Shown here in pieces: positions 1-13,420 of a stretch of 64,000 bases of DNA. The translations under genes and the position numbers were made by a program. The stretch comes from Hypomesus transpacificus (lineage: Eukaryota > Chordata > Actinopteri > Osmeriformes > Osmeridae), in contig NC_061081.1 in NCBI RefSeq assembly GCF_021917145.1, positions 7,507,153 to 7,571,152 on the forward strand, given 5' to 3'. Numbering within the stretch: the stretch's first letter is position 1; every line of letters begins with the position of its first letter. Under the pieces are notes generated by a model, which had not been told where the DNA came from, ran no database searches, and worked only from the letters and a program-made list of their open reading frames with translations.

Positions 1-393
1 ACAATTAGTTTCTTCATAATAGGCAGCTCAGGCCTTCAAGATTCCTCATAAAACATCACAGCACCACTGGTTTGTCATAGAGTGGAGAGCATTCTCACAG
101 TAGTGAGCATGTGAAACTCCACCCATGGAACTCTTCAATAGGATATTCCTGCCTCTTACCTCCCTCATGTTCACTTAGATAGGCTCCAGTCTTAGAGATG
201 AGTTATGGTCCTCGTGCACATTAACATCCTCACTGGTGATGCAGGTTGATGGGGAAAACTAAGGGACGCAAAGGCCCACATGATAAAGCACAAAGCATCT
301 TTTTCTGCCCCTCTAAAGAAGAAAATGGCAGAAACACAAAAATGGCGGACTCCAAGTACAGTATACGCAGAGGCAACAGCAGCTTCTAGTGAG

Positions 394-570
394 AGTCAGA
401 TGGCTCAGCGGTGAGGGAGTCGGGCTAGTAATCAGAAGGTTGCCGGATCGATTCCCGCCCCGCCAATCTGACGTTGTGTCCTTGGGCAAGGCACTTCACC
501 CTACTTGCCTCGGGGGGAATGTCCCTGTACTTACTGTAAGTCGCTCTGGATAAGAGCGTCTACTAAATGT
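394..570 (+). repeat. tRNA-derived SINE, copy 1
   Basis: The head has a tRNA-like part with a box A-like block (tggctcagcggtgaggg) and a box B-like block (ccggatcgattcccg). A conserved body follows (ttgggcaaggcacttcaccc), and the tail taagagcgtctactaaatg is the LINE-derived end common to many fish SINEs. Two further copies are in this window (18363-18559 plus, 40928-41112 minus). Confidence 0.85.
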
Positions 571-2544
571 TAATGTTCTAAGGGTCACATCTTCCACCCA
601 GTCACATGTAAAGACACTCAATGCATTGGGAAATCCGGGACAAATCTGCCCAAAGAATCACATGCATGGCCTCTTCCCCTGCACTACTGACAGAAAGAGG
701 ATGAGAGAGAAAGAGATGTGAGTGGGAGAGTGATATGAAGAATTGGCTCTGAAGGGGAAGTATGCCTGAATTAGTTGGCTAAGCTCTGACATTAGAAAGT
801 AGATCTATTTCTTTTCCAGGCATGGATATTTTTATAGGTCAACATTTAGCTCATACTTATGTATAGCTACATGTAGCCAGCGGTGTCTTTTTTCAGGTGA
901 TCAAATCCCCCTTTAGACTTTCTGAGAGTGCCACGGCAAAATATCAGTTGAACGTCACCCTCCAGCATGAGCATTTCCACAGCTCGTAAACGTTCCATAA
1001 AAGGCTGGTTTTGGCACAGCAAGATCCTTCAACTGGGGATCACACCGGAGCAATTGAGACACTTGTAAACTTAACCAGGCTCCTTTAAAGTGCCCAAAGA
1101 CGGTTAAAAAGAAGTGTTGCAAAGGCACGACACTCAAGCAGGAGAAACAAAGTGTAGAAAAGGCTTCATTCAGCAGGCACACTCAGTGAGCAGCATGAGG
1201 AAGTATGTCTAGAGAAAGAAAATAAAAAAACTTCACCTCTAACCTCAAAAACAAAGGAAGACAAAGGGAAAACAACAGTGGAACAGTGACCCTGGGGTAA
1301 TATGCAACTCCAAGCAGCTGCCCCGGAAGAACGTACTGTGGAAGAAAGGCGTGGCTAAGTAAACATTTCCAAGCCCTTCCAAAAACAGCTTGGCCTGTAG
1401 CTATCGGGAGGGCCTGTCTGAGCTGGAAGTGTGTCCGGTTGGGCCATTCAAACACCGGCTTTCTTTTGAAGACTCTCCAGTATGGGGGTACAGCAGAGTC
1501 AAGAGATCCACCTCATTACAGCATTGGGGGCTTAGAACCAAGCAAGCAAGGGGCTCTGTAGAAAAAGAGAGGCCCCACAATGTATGCCTTTGTCCAGTGT
1601 TGATCTGCCTGCGTCCTCATATGAAAATCCATGGGGAATGTACCCCAGAGAGGACCAATCAATTGGCTCTGACACTGACATATTTCCAAGCTTATCACCA
1701 GAGGCAAACCCCAGAGGTAGACCAGCGAGAAAACCAAATCTGTCTGACGTATGACTGTCCTGTACTATTACAACTAGAAATGTGTCATTCTAATGTGGTT
1801 ATACTTCACAATGTGGGCTACAAGTAGCTCTTCAATGAAACAAAAGACCCATTGATTCATTTGTCCAACATTACAGATTTTTCCTCTGCTGTTACAACAG
1901 CTCAAAGTGTTACAGCTTTCCCACGGACATTGTGTCACTGTCCATCAACTCAAACATAGATTACTTGACCAGTTTTGTACCCAGTGGTCAGCCAAACAAA
2001 TTCCTGTCACACAACCTTTGGAATTAAAACTACTAGTATCTGATTCAGCAGTTAGACGTCATGGCACAAATACAGTTAGCACACTTTAGAAACCTGATTT
2101 TTTAAACAGGCTTTTTTCAAGCCGATGAAAAGTTGTTAACCAACAGACCGTGACAATGATAGTCAAACAATATCCTCAATGTAGAGCAATATCTTCAAGC
2201 TAATTAAGCATTCCAAAACCTAAATGTTCTACCATATTGTTGTTTCTTTAATTGTGAATACTGTAACTTCAGAAAAGTCAAAGAAAATTCTAGAATTGTA
2301 TGACTTGCTTTCTCTCGTGTCTGCAGATCATGAGCTAGCAAATGTCCCAGAATGGGGCTGGCACAAAATATCAACAGTGACTTACAAAAGCATGCCAGCT
2401 TAAGTGGCAGGTGTTAACGTGTACTGGATGTGTCCCTGACCACCTAGTTTAAATATTTAACAGTAGAAACTGCACATTTTTATCCACTGTACGTACGGTA
2501 TACCGACAGTAGCAGGAGCCGGTATGAGAATAGGAATGTTTTAA

Positions 2545-3309
2545 AATACACTGACGATTTTGTTGTCGTCAGTCAGCTTCGAAACAATGCCCATAGGAAA
2601 GCCTGGCATGATCTTATGGACAGGTGTAAAGCGTCTTACCTAAATAATTTAAGAATGACGAATGCTGATAGATTTTAGGAAAATACTTACATCTCAGACT
2701 ACAAAATTGAAATACCTTGGATCATCATCTTCAAACTGCAATAGGTGGACAACAAAAGCCATCAACTCCATAGCACAACAAAAACTGTTTTACGAAGGAA
2801 GCTAAACTCTTAATGTTGACAAAAACGTTTATTACTTTTTTTGAATACATTTTTACATTTGTTCTGATCTGCTGATTTGGGAATCTTAAATTGATGAGCA
2901 AGACAAAGCTACAGAGAGTGGCAAACACCTACTTTAAGATCACAGGGGTGTCCAAACTCAGTCTTTACACTCTTCACAGAACAGACACCTGGTAAGAAAG
3001 GTCACCTTCATCATGGCCGACCCATTTCACCCCTTGCACCATGAGACACGCTCTCTGTCCTCTGGGAGGAGTTACAGGCTCCCTAGGTTCAGGAACCCTC
3101 TCCTTCATTTAAGGAAATAACTGAACAGCCATGAAATAGTCCGCATCCTATTTTTTCACTTGTATTGGTACTTTTTTACTCACCTACTTAATGTCTGCTA
3201 CTACTTGTTAATTGTGTTTTTGTAGTTGTGTGTACAGTATATCTTATATGTTTTTTTCTGCTGCACCAGAATTGCCCTCCATGGACAATAAAGATTTATT
3301 GAATTGAAT
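2545..3309 (+). mobile_element. Degenerate non-LTR retrotransposon 3' end (Rex-like reverse transcriptase remnant)
   Basis: Conceptual translation, with frameshifts and stops, shows pieces typical of the C-terminal part of fish LINE reverse transcriptases. A CKASYLNNL-like segment and KLKYLGS come first, then a LICWFGNLKLMSKTKLQRVAN-like stretch around 2862-2925. DPFHPLHHE followed by SGRSYRLPR lies around 3019-3080. The 3' end is tgccctccatggacaataaagatttattgaattgaat-like, a typical LINE tail. It is a dead 5'-truncated copy inside map3k1 intron 1. Assignment to the Rex1/Babar group is from memory of those motifs. Confidence 0.65.
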
Positions 3310-6300
3310 GTGTAGAATGCGTCTGCAGAGGGCCTGCAGGAGACCAGTTGTTTTAACTGGTAATCTAGCCCTGATTAGCCAGGGACCCATGTGTTTACTT
3401 TTCACATGTAATCTCCAGCTTGCCTCGTCCTGCTGCTAACTAAACAGAATCTGGGAGGGGGGACCCCTAGGCCTGCCGACACGCCTAACAGGGTTGGAAA
3501 TATCCGGGCCTTTTGTTGCTGGACTCCAACTCTGAGCGTTCAACTAACCCCAGGCTTTAAACAGCCAGTGCTGGTGACCGTGGGGAGGCCCAGGCAGGCT
3601 GGTTAGACAAAACAGTCAAACCCCACCTCCAACCCTCAGGAGCTCACTGCTCCCACAGCTCACTGGGGGCTCGGCCCACCACTGCAAACCAGGTTGTTCT
3701 ACTACAACACTGCCGAACCAGCTAAAAGTCAAAAGCTAAGGGAATTGGTTAGGTAGCAGCTTAGCAAAATCCAAAAAGTTAGAAACTATTTTGCACTTGT
3801 TGCAAAAAAGTATAGCATTTTCTTACATTAGCTTAAGGCTACAAGCTGAAATCCAGTGAAGTTCAAGTAAAGTTCATTTGAGATCATTTTAGTTCTCTTT
3901 GCTAGTGATTATGAAATGGTTCAAACCACACACAGAGCAAGGCATTTACACAAATGTGTTTTCTGGAGACACAATGGTATGAGTGCCACCTCTTAAATCA
4001 TATACCAATTACTACAAATAGCATTTGGCTTTTTCAGAACCTGGTGGAGAATGTTGAAGGACAAAAGATGGCTTCTGACTCCCATGTGAGAATTCAATTT
4101 GAGAGCATTCCAACTGCAGCCTGCCTAGCAACAGTGCATTTCAGAATAATTCAGAGTCTGGCAACCCAGAGCAACTGCTCGTTATAAACATAGCCACGTT
4201 ATCTTTATAGAAGCTTTACATTTATCCAGGCAAGTCAAAACCTTGACAATAGTTTCAAAGTATGGGGCTTAAAGTTCTATTACACTTGAACGAAAAAGTC
4301 GTTCAAAAACATTCCACATCTGCCTTAAAACTTATATGTGCACCTCTCGACTGGCAATAAACTGGCATTTTTTCTGACTAGTGTCAAAGAACTTCTAGTA
4401 TTCAGTCAAAAAAACCTGTTGTTAGAGGCAAAAAAGCCTTAACAAATAAATAATTGGTGAACTATTCAGCACTCCCCTGGCAAGAATAAAGCCATGCAAC
4501 AGTAGTGAAATAACATTTAGATTCTTACCTTGACACACCCCAAACCCAAAGAGCCAGTGTTGCATTTCACACTAAAGCGCCACACAAACAACTCATATCC
4601 TTCAGTGCACACCAACTTTATTTACACATTACTGACCACTATTATATTACACTTGACTGATGCTGAAACGTTCACGCACTCAACTTAATCAAAGGTCGAT
4701 AGCTGTCCATTTACACATCAATGCTTTATTTGGCTGTAATATCCAGAACTGAACTTTTAGGGAAAATGGGAAATTATTTGAGAGCATAGTGTTTAGAGGG
4801 TTATGGGGTCATGTTGCTTCCCTTCAACTTCAGATCCAGATGTTCAATAGCCACTAATTGAGAGAAGACTAAAACAGACGGTTCTCCAGATGTCCAGTAA
4901 CCAATGCCAGTCCTTTAGCCACGATGACTCATTTGGCCAAGATGAGAGGATAACGTAAGATATTCATTAAATCCTCCCACGCCTGCAGCAAACAACCAAA
5001 GAAAATAGATGACCTACATCTTATGTATTGGTTGATGTCCTCCAAGAGGTCAGAATCGTGTTGGAACACAAGACCAGGACAGCATCAGATAAGTCAAATG
5101 TGAGAGATTTGATAACTTCAGAGATACAGAAACTCTGAATTTGGCACCTATAAGCAATGAGGGGATTTTTTTCTAATCTATTTTTGAACCAAAATGTCTG
5201 ACTTGATTACTGGGAGGGGTGCAATCCAAAGGAAGTATGCCACACAAATTGCTACTGATGTTGTGATCCAGCTGATAAACTTAAAAAAAGGTTTCCCTAA
5301 GAATGATAAACTCAGGCAACCACCAATTAAGGGTGTTACAGTGAAATCCAAAAGCTCTTATATAAATCTCCCCATCAGACCGAATGTCAGAATTCCTGCT
5401 GGACATGCAAACACAAATTAATTACAAATCTGTGGGTGGGGAACATACACAAAACAATTATTTCCAAAGAAAAATGTTGCATTTTAAAATCAAATGCACA
5501 ATCGGGCTCCACCATTTTTCAGCATGTCCAGTGTCAACAGATGATTGAGTGTGTGCATAGAGCTGGGAAAGCTTCCAAATGAAGGCTCAATAAAAAGGTT
5601 AAACTTTCTGATTTGTATGATCTTATGAGGAGGAAATGGTGATGGAGGGGTTTTCTGGCCCTAGGCAGTGCAAGTGATACACTTCTCCACTACAACTCAG
5701 CCACAATGTAGACAGGATATGAGGAACTAACAGAAAGAATAACATACTAGGCTACTCTGGGAAATCTATATAAAATCATAAATCTTGTATCTACTATTCT
5801 AATATAATTACGAGCCAGAGTTAATTGGCAAATTTCATAGAAGCCCTGCTATAAGGGTAATTAAACATGCTAATAGTCTTTCCTTCAGGAAGTTTTTTTT
5901 CCAGCTCCATGCACAAATACAAGCACTGAGTTTAAAGACGCTTCTGACTTTAATGTGCAAGCATCACTGTAACATCTGACGGAAAGAAGAAAGGTCAAGC
6001 CTGTGAGTCACGTAACCCCTTCAAACCATGTTCGCCACAAGAAAGGTTTGACTAAAAAAGGAGACTTTGATCCCTCATCAGGATGACAACTGTTCTAACA
6101 GACATGTTTCAACAAGATTAAATAATACAGTAATTCACACCTGTAACCCTTTCCACACCTGTTGTAGGGTCTGTGACAGCTTATATCTGCAGGGGGTGTT
6201 TAAAAGGGGAAAAACCCCAACAATGAATATCAAAAGAAATAAAGAAGTGAAGTAAGTTATTCTGTTTGCTAACGCAAAAGTCCATTTGCTTTGTCTGACT

Positions 6301-8213
6301 AAAAGCCTGATGTAGCTTCAGAGAAATGCTAGAGCTGGGGGCCAATACAACAACAACAGACCTGCCATCATTGAAAGCATGCATCGTATACACAGGAAGT
6401 ACAGGCCTTTAAGACGTTCGTCTGAGGTCAAGAAACATGTTTAAGAAATGTTAAGTGCACTAATTTTTGGCACCTAACAGTTTACTGTTTACCCTGAACA
6501 AGTATTTCCCTTTAATCCATTAGCATTTGTAATCCAAAAAATAAAAGGTGTGCTGCTCTTCAAGTCCTACCTGTGATGGACATGACAGTAGGCATTCCTT
6601 GTAAGTTAGTAGTAAAAAGGTCTAATGGAAGTATCTTAGACATGACATGTGAGGCTCTTAGGATGTTCTGGAAATCGCCTAAATCTGAAAATGTAAAGCA
6701 TAGTCTTCAGCATGTTCTTGTGTTCCAAGAGAACATTTTGTTTTGTGAGCCTCAGGTCAAAAACTATCCTTCAGCTGATAAAATCACATGCAAATATAAT
6801 ACCACAAATGTATTCCTATCCTCACTGAAGCCTACAATGGTACATGCCTAAATAGACAAACTGGACCAGAGGTAGACTATTGGGGTGTCAGCACCTCTCA
6901 ATTACAAATTCTATATTGCCGTTCAGATCATCTATAAATAAAATTATGTTGTAGTCTTCATATTTCAGTGTGGCACTCCAAAGGATCATCGAAGAGGACT
7001 AAAGTTCAAATGGGGAACTATTGTGTATAGAAAAAGGGCTTGGGCCTCTGAGGTCCAATAGTGGGTCTTCAGTGAAAGGATTTCAGTTGTTTGTTGGAAT
7101 TCTACCTTTGTTGTGAGGGGATCCTGATGGTTTGCCTTAGTCCATTATCCAGGACAAGAAACGCAACAATGGAATCCAGCTCTCTTTCCATCCATTTCTT
7201 TGGTTTTCAACATCCTATTCATCTTTCATTATCTGTACAGTTCCAAAAGCCAACGTCTCATGTTGCAACAAATTCTCAGTTCACAATGTTTCTTTTCTAA
7301 GAAACTGTCATTCATCCCATAAACTCTAGACTTTCTCACATGATTATGTTAACTGATCTTCGCACTGTCACTCATTAACCAATACTTTTCTTTCAATAAG
7401 TAGGTAAGGTAGCCAACATATAATTTTATTTTTATAAAGATGAGATGAGGCCCCTGTGTACCAAAACAATTTAAACTTAGAATGATTATTGAATTGCATA
7501 ATACGTTTGACACCATAGAATAGGTGTAAAGCCAGATGACATATAATCATGAAGAATCATCAGTAATATTGTTTCAGTTTAGAGATTGAGGGTCAACAGT
7601 AAAGTAAGTCAAGAAATCAGTGCTTAAATATTTTGACGATACAGACGCAAACAATCTGTTAATATTGATGCTGGTGAATGTGTTCTTGCATAGGCTATAA
7701 ACTTCGCAGTTGGCAATAACTGACATAGGCAAACCATAGCTAATGTCGTAGGCAACGATGGGAGGCCATTAACCTACTACAAATACTTAAATCTAGGATG
7801 ACATCAATAAAATCCGCATGCCACTTTAAGCTTGTATTACCTCTTAAATAATAGATACCTTTAAACACAATTAAAGTGGTGTAAATACAAGCAAAATAAC
7901 ATAACGGACTTTAGCAAATTTGAAACTGTTGGACGATAAGCATTGCAAACAAAACAATGGTAAAATTAAAATTTCCACTGACAAATAGTAGCATGTGGCA
8001 CTTTTAGACAAATACTGTCGGCTATCTATTGGCCATGTAGACAACAATAAAAAGTTATGCTAATCATAAAAGGATGCAAACATAAAAACAATGCAAACAT
8101 AAAAACAAACAAGTTGAAAAGTCGCCAATAAGAAGTTGTAAAAGTAGTCAGTTAGGACATACAACTATCACATTAAACTAATACTGAAGATAGTCTTTAT
8201 GAGATAATCTTAC

Positions 8214-8704
8214 CTATTTTGTGAAGCGCTCACTTCCATTGAAGTTCCGGTAGCACCATTATCAGGACTGAGAGGGTCGCTGTAGTGTTTTAAAGAAGTT
8301 TTCAACAATTCCTGAGCAGCTGAAGAAAGAGTATTACTTTTATCTGAAATTGGATGATCGGTGAGTGAATTGCTCTGCTGAATGTGGTGAGCTTGCTGTA
8401 ATAAAGTAGCCTGAACAGCACCAGGCGAGGAAATAGACAAGAAGTGCAGCTGCGCTGATATCGGAGCCGTCCCAGTCTCGGGAGATAGGAACAGCGACTC
8501 AGGTTTATCCAGATCCACACTTCTGACTTTCCGCAGCTCTTTACGTCTCCATTGTGAGTTTTCCCCGGTATTACTCTTCGCCTTACCGGGACTGCTTGGA
8601 AGACCAGGGTCACTTGAATTTCCCTGAGGACCGCTTCCAACGTTTGTGCCGTTGTTTGAGTTAGATATTTCCGACGACGAGGTCCGGCTCCCCGCCGTCG
8701 CCAT
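8214..8704 (-). CDS. map3k1: MAP3K1 (MEKK1), first coding exon only
   Basis: This is the first coding exon of a mitogen-activated protein kinase kinase kinase that activates the JNK/ERK cascades and carries E3-ligase-type zinc domains further downstream. The exon encodes 163 codons plus two bases and ends at a GTAAGA donor (phase 2), just before a stop that would follow in the intron. The identifying motif is WRRKELRKVRSVDLDK, which closely matches the WRRRQLRKVRSVELDQ segment near the N-terminus of mammalian MAP3K1; the surrounding Ser/Gly-rich disordered sequence also fits. The start ATG (8702-8704) gives the peptide MATAGSRTSSSE, similar in style to the mammalian start. No kinase, RING or SWIM exon is in the window: the gene continues leftwards beyond base 1. 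Position next to ankrd55 and il6st supports the call. Confidence 0.85.
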
Positions 8705-8960
8705 TTTCTGTCCCGGAGTTTATCACTTATTAGCTTCTATGGAAAAGAGGGAGTGGAGGGAATTGGGGGAGGATCTGGAGGGAGGAGCATGAGAACTGGG
8801 TTGTTTTCATGTCACAATAACACAAGTTCGCGCAATATGCACAGTAAACACAAATGCAATTTTGACGTTGACAAGAAAAAAACATATCCCGTGGTAAGTT
8901 GTTATCGCTTCATTAAACACGGTTTATATTTTGCCATCACGGATTCATTAAGGTGAGCAT
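8705..8960 (-). promoter_or_regulatory. map3k1: Presumed map3k1 5' UTR and promoter region
   Basis: This is the sequence immediately upstream of the map3k1 ATG on the minus strand. It has several CpG sites and a G/C-rich stretch around 8745-8790, unlike the AT-rich flanks. No TATA box or start site can be placed with confidence. Confidence 0.35.
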
Positions 8961-9043
8961 AGTCACACTGAACTTTCGTGTAGCAGATGCAGGCTTGCAT
9001 GAACTCTACACCTGCAGGGTCATCTATCTAATAATGCCAGGAA

Positions 9044-9045
<2 letters not shown>

Positions 9046-9076
<31 letters not shown>
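9046..9076. repeat. (GT)n microsatellite
   Basis: About 15 uninterrupted GT dinucleotides. Confidence 0.95.
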
Positions 9077-9078
<2 letters not shown>

Positions 9079-10719
9079 CAATACCTCCAGATGAGCCAGA
9101 ATATTTTTCATAATCCTTTGACTGTTGCTGGTCAGACTGCATACTTTATTTCAGTATTCATCAGTGAATTGTGTTGCATTTGTTAATGTGTTTACTAATG
9201 CAAAAACTCGCATTGCACATTGCAAATGTGCACAAAGTCCAATTAAACTAACACCAAATGCTATAGCATTACAATCACCAGCTGCATAACAGATATGAGC
9301 ACTGCATCTATAATTCCAGGAATGTCTGTGCCACTGAATCAACTAAGCAACATCTGAATCACCGACTGCATCACAGGCACTGCACAGGGTCTGTAACTTG
9401 AAGATTCAGGCCTGCTCCTCGGTCGGTTGTCAAACAGGTATAGGACAAGAACACTATTTCTACCACTTATGTGATAATCGTAATATAAATACGTGATAGC
9501 CTACTCTCTAAATTAAAACAAGGGGTGGAAAGGGTTAAGTCACAGCCAATAAGAAATGAGCCTAAACTATACCTTACCAAATTCTGTCAAGAACATTTTT
9601 ACTTTCATCAGCTTTGGAATACACTTAGTCATTGCTATTAATCATGTGTTTTTGTATTGTAAAGACAGTTCAAACTGCATGGACTCAATGTGATATAGAT
9701 TGACATGAAAATTATAATTTTCTATAACAATTTTACCTTGCAATGTTTATTTTAATATTAAATCTGCTATAGGTAATTAATAAAATTCAAATATGAGAAG
9801 CGCACCCGCTTCTTCTCTGAACTTGTGTACTTTCCCCCAGCTCGAGTTTGACAATATAAGCCCAGGATGAATGCCCGCCTCATCAAAGGCGATTGGCTGG
9901 TACAGAATTGCTTGTACCTAATTGGCTTGAAAGTAGTGACCACTCCAAAATTGGGAATTTATATTCCACAGGCACTTGTCTGTGTTGCTAAACAACTCTC
10001 AGAAGGCCTTATTAGCTTCCACCACATAGGGGACAAAACAACACAGAGAGATCTTGGAAGTCTTAGCCACCATTGAGCCCAATTTCCTGTAAGTGTGAAT
10101 CCAATCCATCACTAAGTGCTATTCTTAGAAACCAGGCTTCCTGTAGTTTACCACTTCCTGTTCACCTGTGCCGAAAACATGACAAACCAATTTTTTTGTC
10201 TTTGAATTATTTTTTGGGTGATTTTGTCAAAATGCTTCAATACACCTTGATACTTTGTTAAAGTACAGTTCATTAAAAGTAATTTCTATGCAATAATTAG
10301 CCAGTATTTCATATTCTAGTAAATAATCACAAAAAATGTATTGGAATCTCTACCAATACAATGAACAGTGAGTCCAATACATTTAGAGTTAGTATAAAGA
10401 GTTAGTATACCTACCTACATTTTTATACTGTAATTGACTCCATTAAAAGTCACATGTTTACAGGGTGGCCCAGGGCAGCCACAAATCCCTGAAATCTGAG
10501 TGTGACACCACAGTGAAAAGTAAATAAATAAGGCAAATTCATCCCATGTCTGTATGTTGTACTTTAGATCACTGTCTTGCAAGAGACTGCACCCACACAC
10601 AAATGTTATGAAGGAAATGTAAAATACTGTTTTTAATCAATGTTAAATACAGTATAAACAAGAAAATAGGCTTAAGCTAATACCCAGTATGACAAACAGT
10701 TTACATAGTACATATCTGT

Positions 10720-11169
10720 CCCCCCCCACACACATTCCCTGTGGTGTGGGGGGTTTGAGCTGTCAGGACCTGCTTGGTCGTCGGTCTGCCTACGCTGAAC
10801 CAGGTCGTCACCCGGAATCCAGTCTCCATGACGGCCAACAGCGAGTTTCCCGGTCCCATCCAACGTCTATAAAGCCGAACAATGGATTTTGGTGTTTCAA
10901 AACCCATTGACACTGTATGACTATGTTTAGCTTGTGTTCTGCTCCTCTCTCTTACCAACCGTCTCTGGAGGAGGGGATCCCTCTCTGAATTGCTCCTCCC
11001 AAGGTTTCTTCCATTTTTTCTCCCGGTGGGAGTTTTTCTGGGAGTTTTTCCTTGTCTTCCTTGAGGGTTTAGGTTGGTTGAGGGGCAGTTCTATGGGCGC
11101 ATGTGAAGCCCTCTGTGACATGCTTGCGTGTAAAAAGGGCTATACAAATAAATTTGATTTGATTTGATA
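10720..11169 (+). mobile_element. Retroelement 3' end with TTGAT tail
   Basis: The block ends with gggctatacaaataaa followed by a short TTTGATTTGATTTGAT tail, the hallmark of a retroposed non-LTR element. The body contains the repeat-typical string tctctggaggaggggatccc and the G/T-rich segment gggagtttttccttgtcttcc. I recognise this combination as a dispersed fish repeat. The left boundary is approximate. Confidence 0.6.
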
Positions 11170-13395
11170 GAAGATTGCTCCACTATCAGCATGTTTTCCT
11201 AATTATGATTCCACAAGACAATGATTGGTTAAAGATCATATCGACTGTATCTAAGGAACAATCTGAATATAATATCTGTATGTTTCACACTGTAAACTCA
11301 CAAGGAAATCTTCACAACAAATGTTATATCGTTTTCCTCACAATGTTTAGTAGATAACAAGCCAAAGATACATTCTGGGCTATGAATATCAGTTCTAGTA
11401 TGCAATAGAGGACACCCCGTTGCTACAGTTTTCTGAGAATAACGAAACCCATGCCAGTGTCTTTTTTTCTTTCCTTTTTTGCCATTTTCATTGTGTTTAG
11501 CAACGGTTTTCCCCAAAGAGATGCCACTCATTCCATTTGATTTGCCATTGATTTCACACTCCTGCCCTCTTCTGACAAGCACATAAATGAATTTAACCCC
11601 TGGGTGTCAAATGCTCTCAATTTGTGTGATAGCCTCTGGATGATTGCTTTATGGCCGTGTTCAACTATGTGCAATTCCCTATTAAATCCAAATCCCAATT
11701 CTTCTGTCCGAGGAACAACCCACGCTGGGGCATATTAATCCTTTGCATGCGGATGCAGGCATGTCAGACCAGCTTGGAACCCTGGCCCAGAATCTGTCAG
11801 CTTCAGTTGAGAGGTGGGGGTGGGGATAGTTTTTTTTGTGGGATCACTTTCCCAAGAGGCTGGTAGATGCATACTGTAAGATGCAGTATTCCAAAGTTCA
11901 AGGTTTCATGTCCTCAAGAATGTGCCATTTTCACTAACCTGCTGAACAAGGTTAACTGTGGTGGGCCATGAATTGAATCCTTGCCTTCTCCCCAGGACGT
12001 CTCCAGAATGGCTGTTCAAACACCGCCACTAGTTAGCTGGGTCAGCTCCTCCTTTGAAATCAACACTGTATCAACTTGGGGTTAGACCTAACTGTTATTT
12101 CTGGAGGAAATAGGCTGGCATGGACATGCATAGCCCCTACACAGCCTTTCATTTTGTTTTCAAATAGGACAAGAACTTTCATCACAAGGCTTAAAGCTAG
12201 GATGTGTAATCCACAGAGGCTAGCCGTTGTATTTGACCCTTTGAGTCCCTCTGTTGCCTCCAGCGTGGAAAAGCTTTTAATTCTGCTTATAGCACGCTCT
12301 TGATCCTTATGGGTTTTTTTTGTAGAAGTTTCTAACACGGTTTGTCTTTTCTTGTTTTCTTTTACTGGAGGTTCAGGAGCAACATAAAGTACCTGCTGTT
12401 CATCTTCCATTCTTGTGCTCGCTCTGCACAGCGACAAGGAACCCGCGTTGATGACGTGTGACTGTCTGTTTGAACAAGTTGGGCGGCGGAGTGCAAAAAT
12501 AGATTTACAGTCAGGAAGGACATCCTATCATTACATTCAGACCGAATGCAATGATAGGTCGATCCGTTTTTAATGCTGTTCCTTCCACAGAAGATACATT
12601 CTTTTTTTTGACATTGTAGCAGAGACATTGAGATATTGATTTTTTGTAGTACAGAATTCTACAAATGCAAGTATCCAGTGGTATTAGTTGCACATTTATT
12701 AGTTACCATTTACAACAGGCAAACACATTGTGTCAGAATAGATCCCAACCCCCCAAAAAGCATTATGCCATTGTTGGAGTGGGATAAGATTAACTTGTAA
12801 AACGAATTGCTTCAGCTTTGAGCCAGAACAACATGGTGTCTATCTGAGGATATTTGGGAGGTAGTGCAGCCACTGAGTTAAAATCCTTTTAATTGTTCAT
12901 CTGAGAATCAAGCATTTACTTTACCCATGACTGAGAAAACTCAAACAGGCATGTGGTGCAAAACCAGCTTTTTAAAGAACAAGCAGAGGTTCTTTAAAGT
13001 AATTAATCTTTTCCTCTAATCCTATTTTGGTCTGTGGCTGCAGGAGGTTTAGACACCTCCTGTCTCCAGCAGAATGTTGGATGTTCAGAGTGAGTTGTGT
13101 ATCTATCTGGTCTTGTTCATACAAAGCTGTGCAACAACAACACCAAATTATGGAAAGAGGCAAAGGTTTCAGTGCAGTAATGGTATGGTTCCGTAATAGC
13201 ATTTGTGACAACATCTGCCTATTTTACCTATGATATAAAAGGAGTGTTAGAGTTTGTATGAACTTTCTATGACTCATGTAGAAAAACCCGAGTGTGGAAG
13301 GTTATGCTAGTCCTCTAAACCTCTGAGCTCTGATCAAAAGTCCTTGAAACCAGATACAAAGACGGACCAACCCAGTTTGTTTTGGTCTGTGTTCT

Positions 13396-13420
13396 ACACA
13401 CACACACACACACACACACA
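13396..13420. repeat. (CA)n microsatellite
   Basis: About 12 CA units. Confidence 0.9.

Larger units (their letters stand above)
1..8213 (-). other. map3k1: map3k1 intron 1 (no exon seen)
   Basis: The whole left end lies downstream of the map3k1 exon-1 donor on the minus strand, so it is read as intron 1. I looked for the next MAP3K1 exon (region before the SWIM/RING domains) and did not find one. The stretch holds a tRNA-derived SINE (about 394-570) and a Rex-like LINE fragment (about 2545-3309). The remaining sequence is AT-rich with only short chance reading frames. Confidence 0.6.

Noticed and set aside
394-470. Possible tRNA gene (box A/B-like sequence)
   Set aside because: It is the head of a SINE present three times in the window; the body and tail that follow and the imperfect cloverleaf exclude a functional tRNA gene.
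1390-1827. 145-codon plus-strand frame in map3k1 intron 1
   Set aside because: No recognisable domain, low-complexity or conserved motif, no splice context, and opposite to the host gene; looks like a chance frame.
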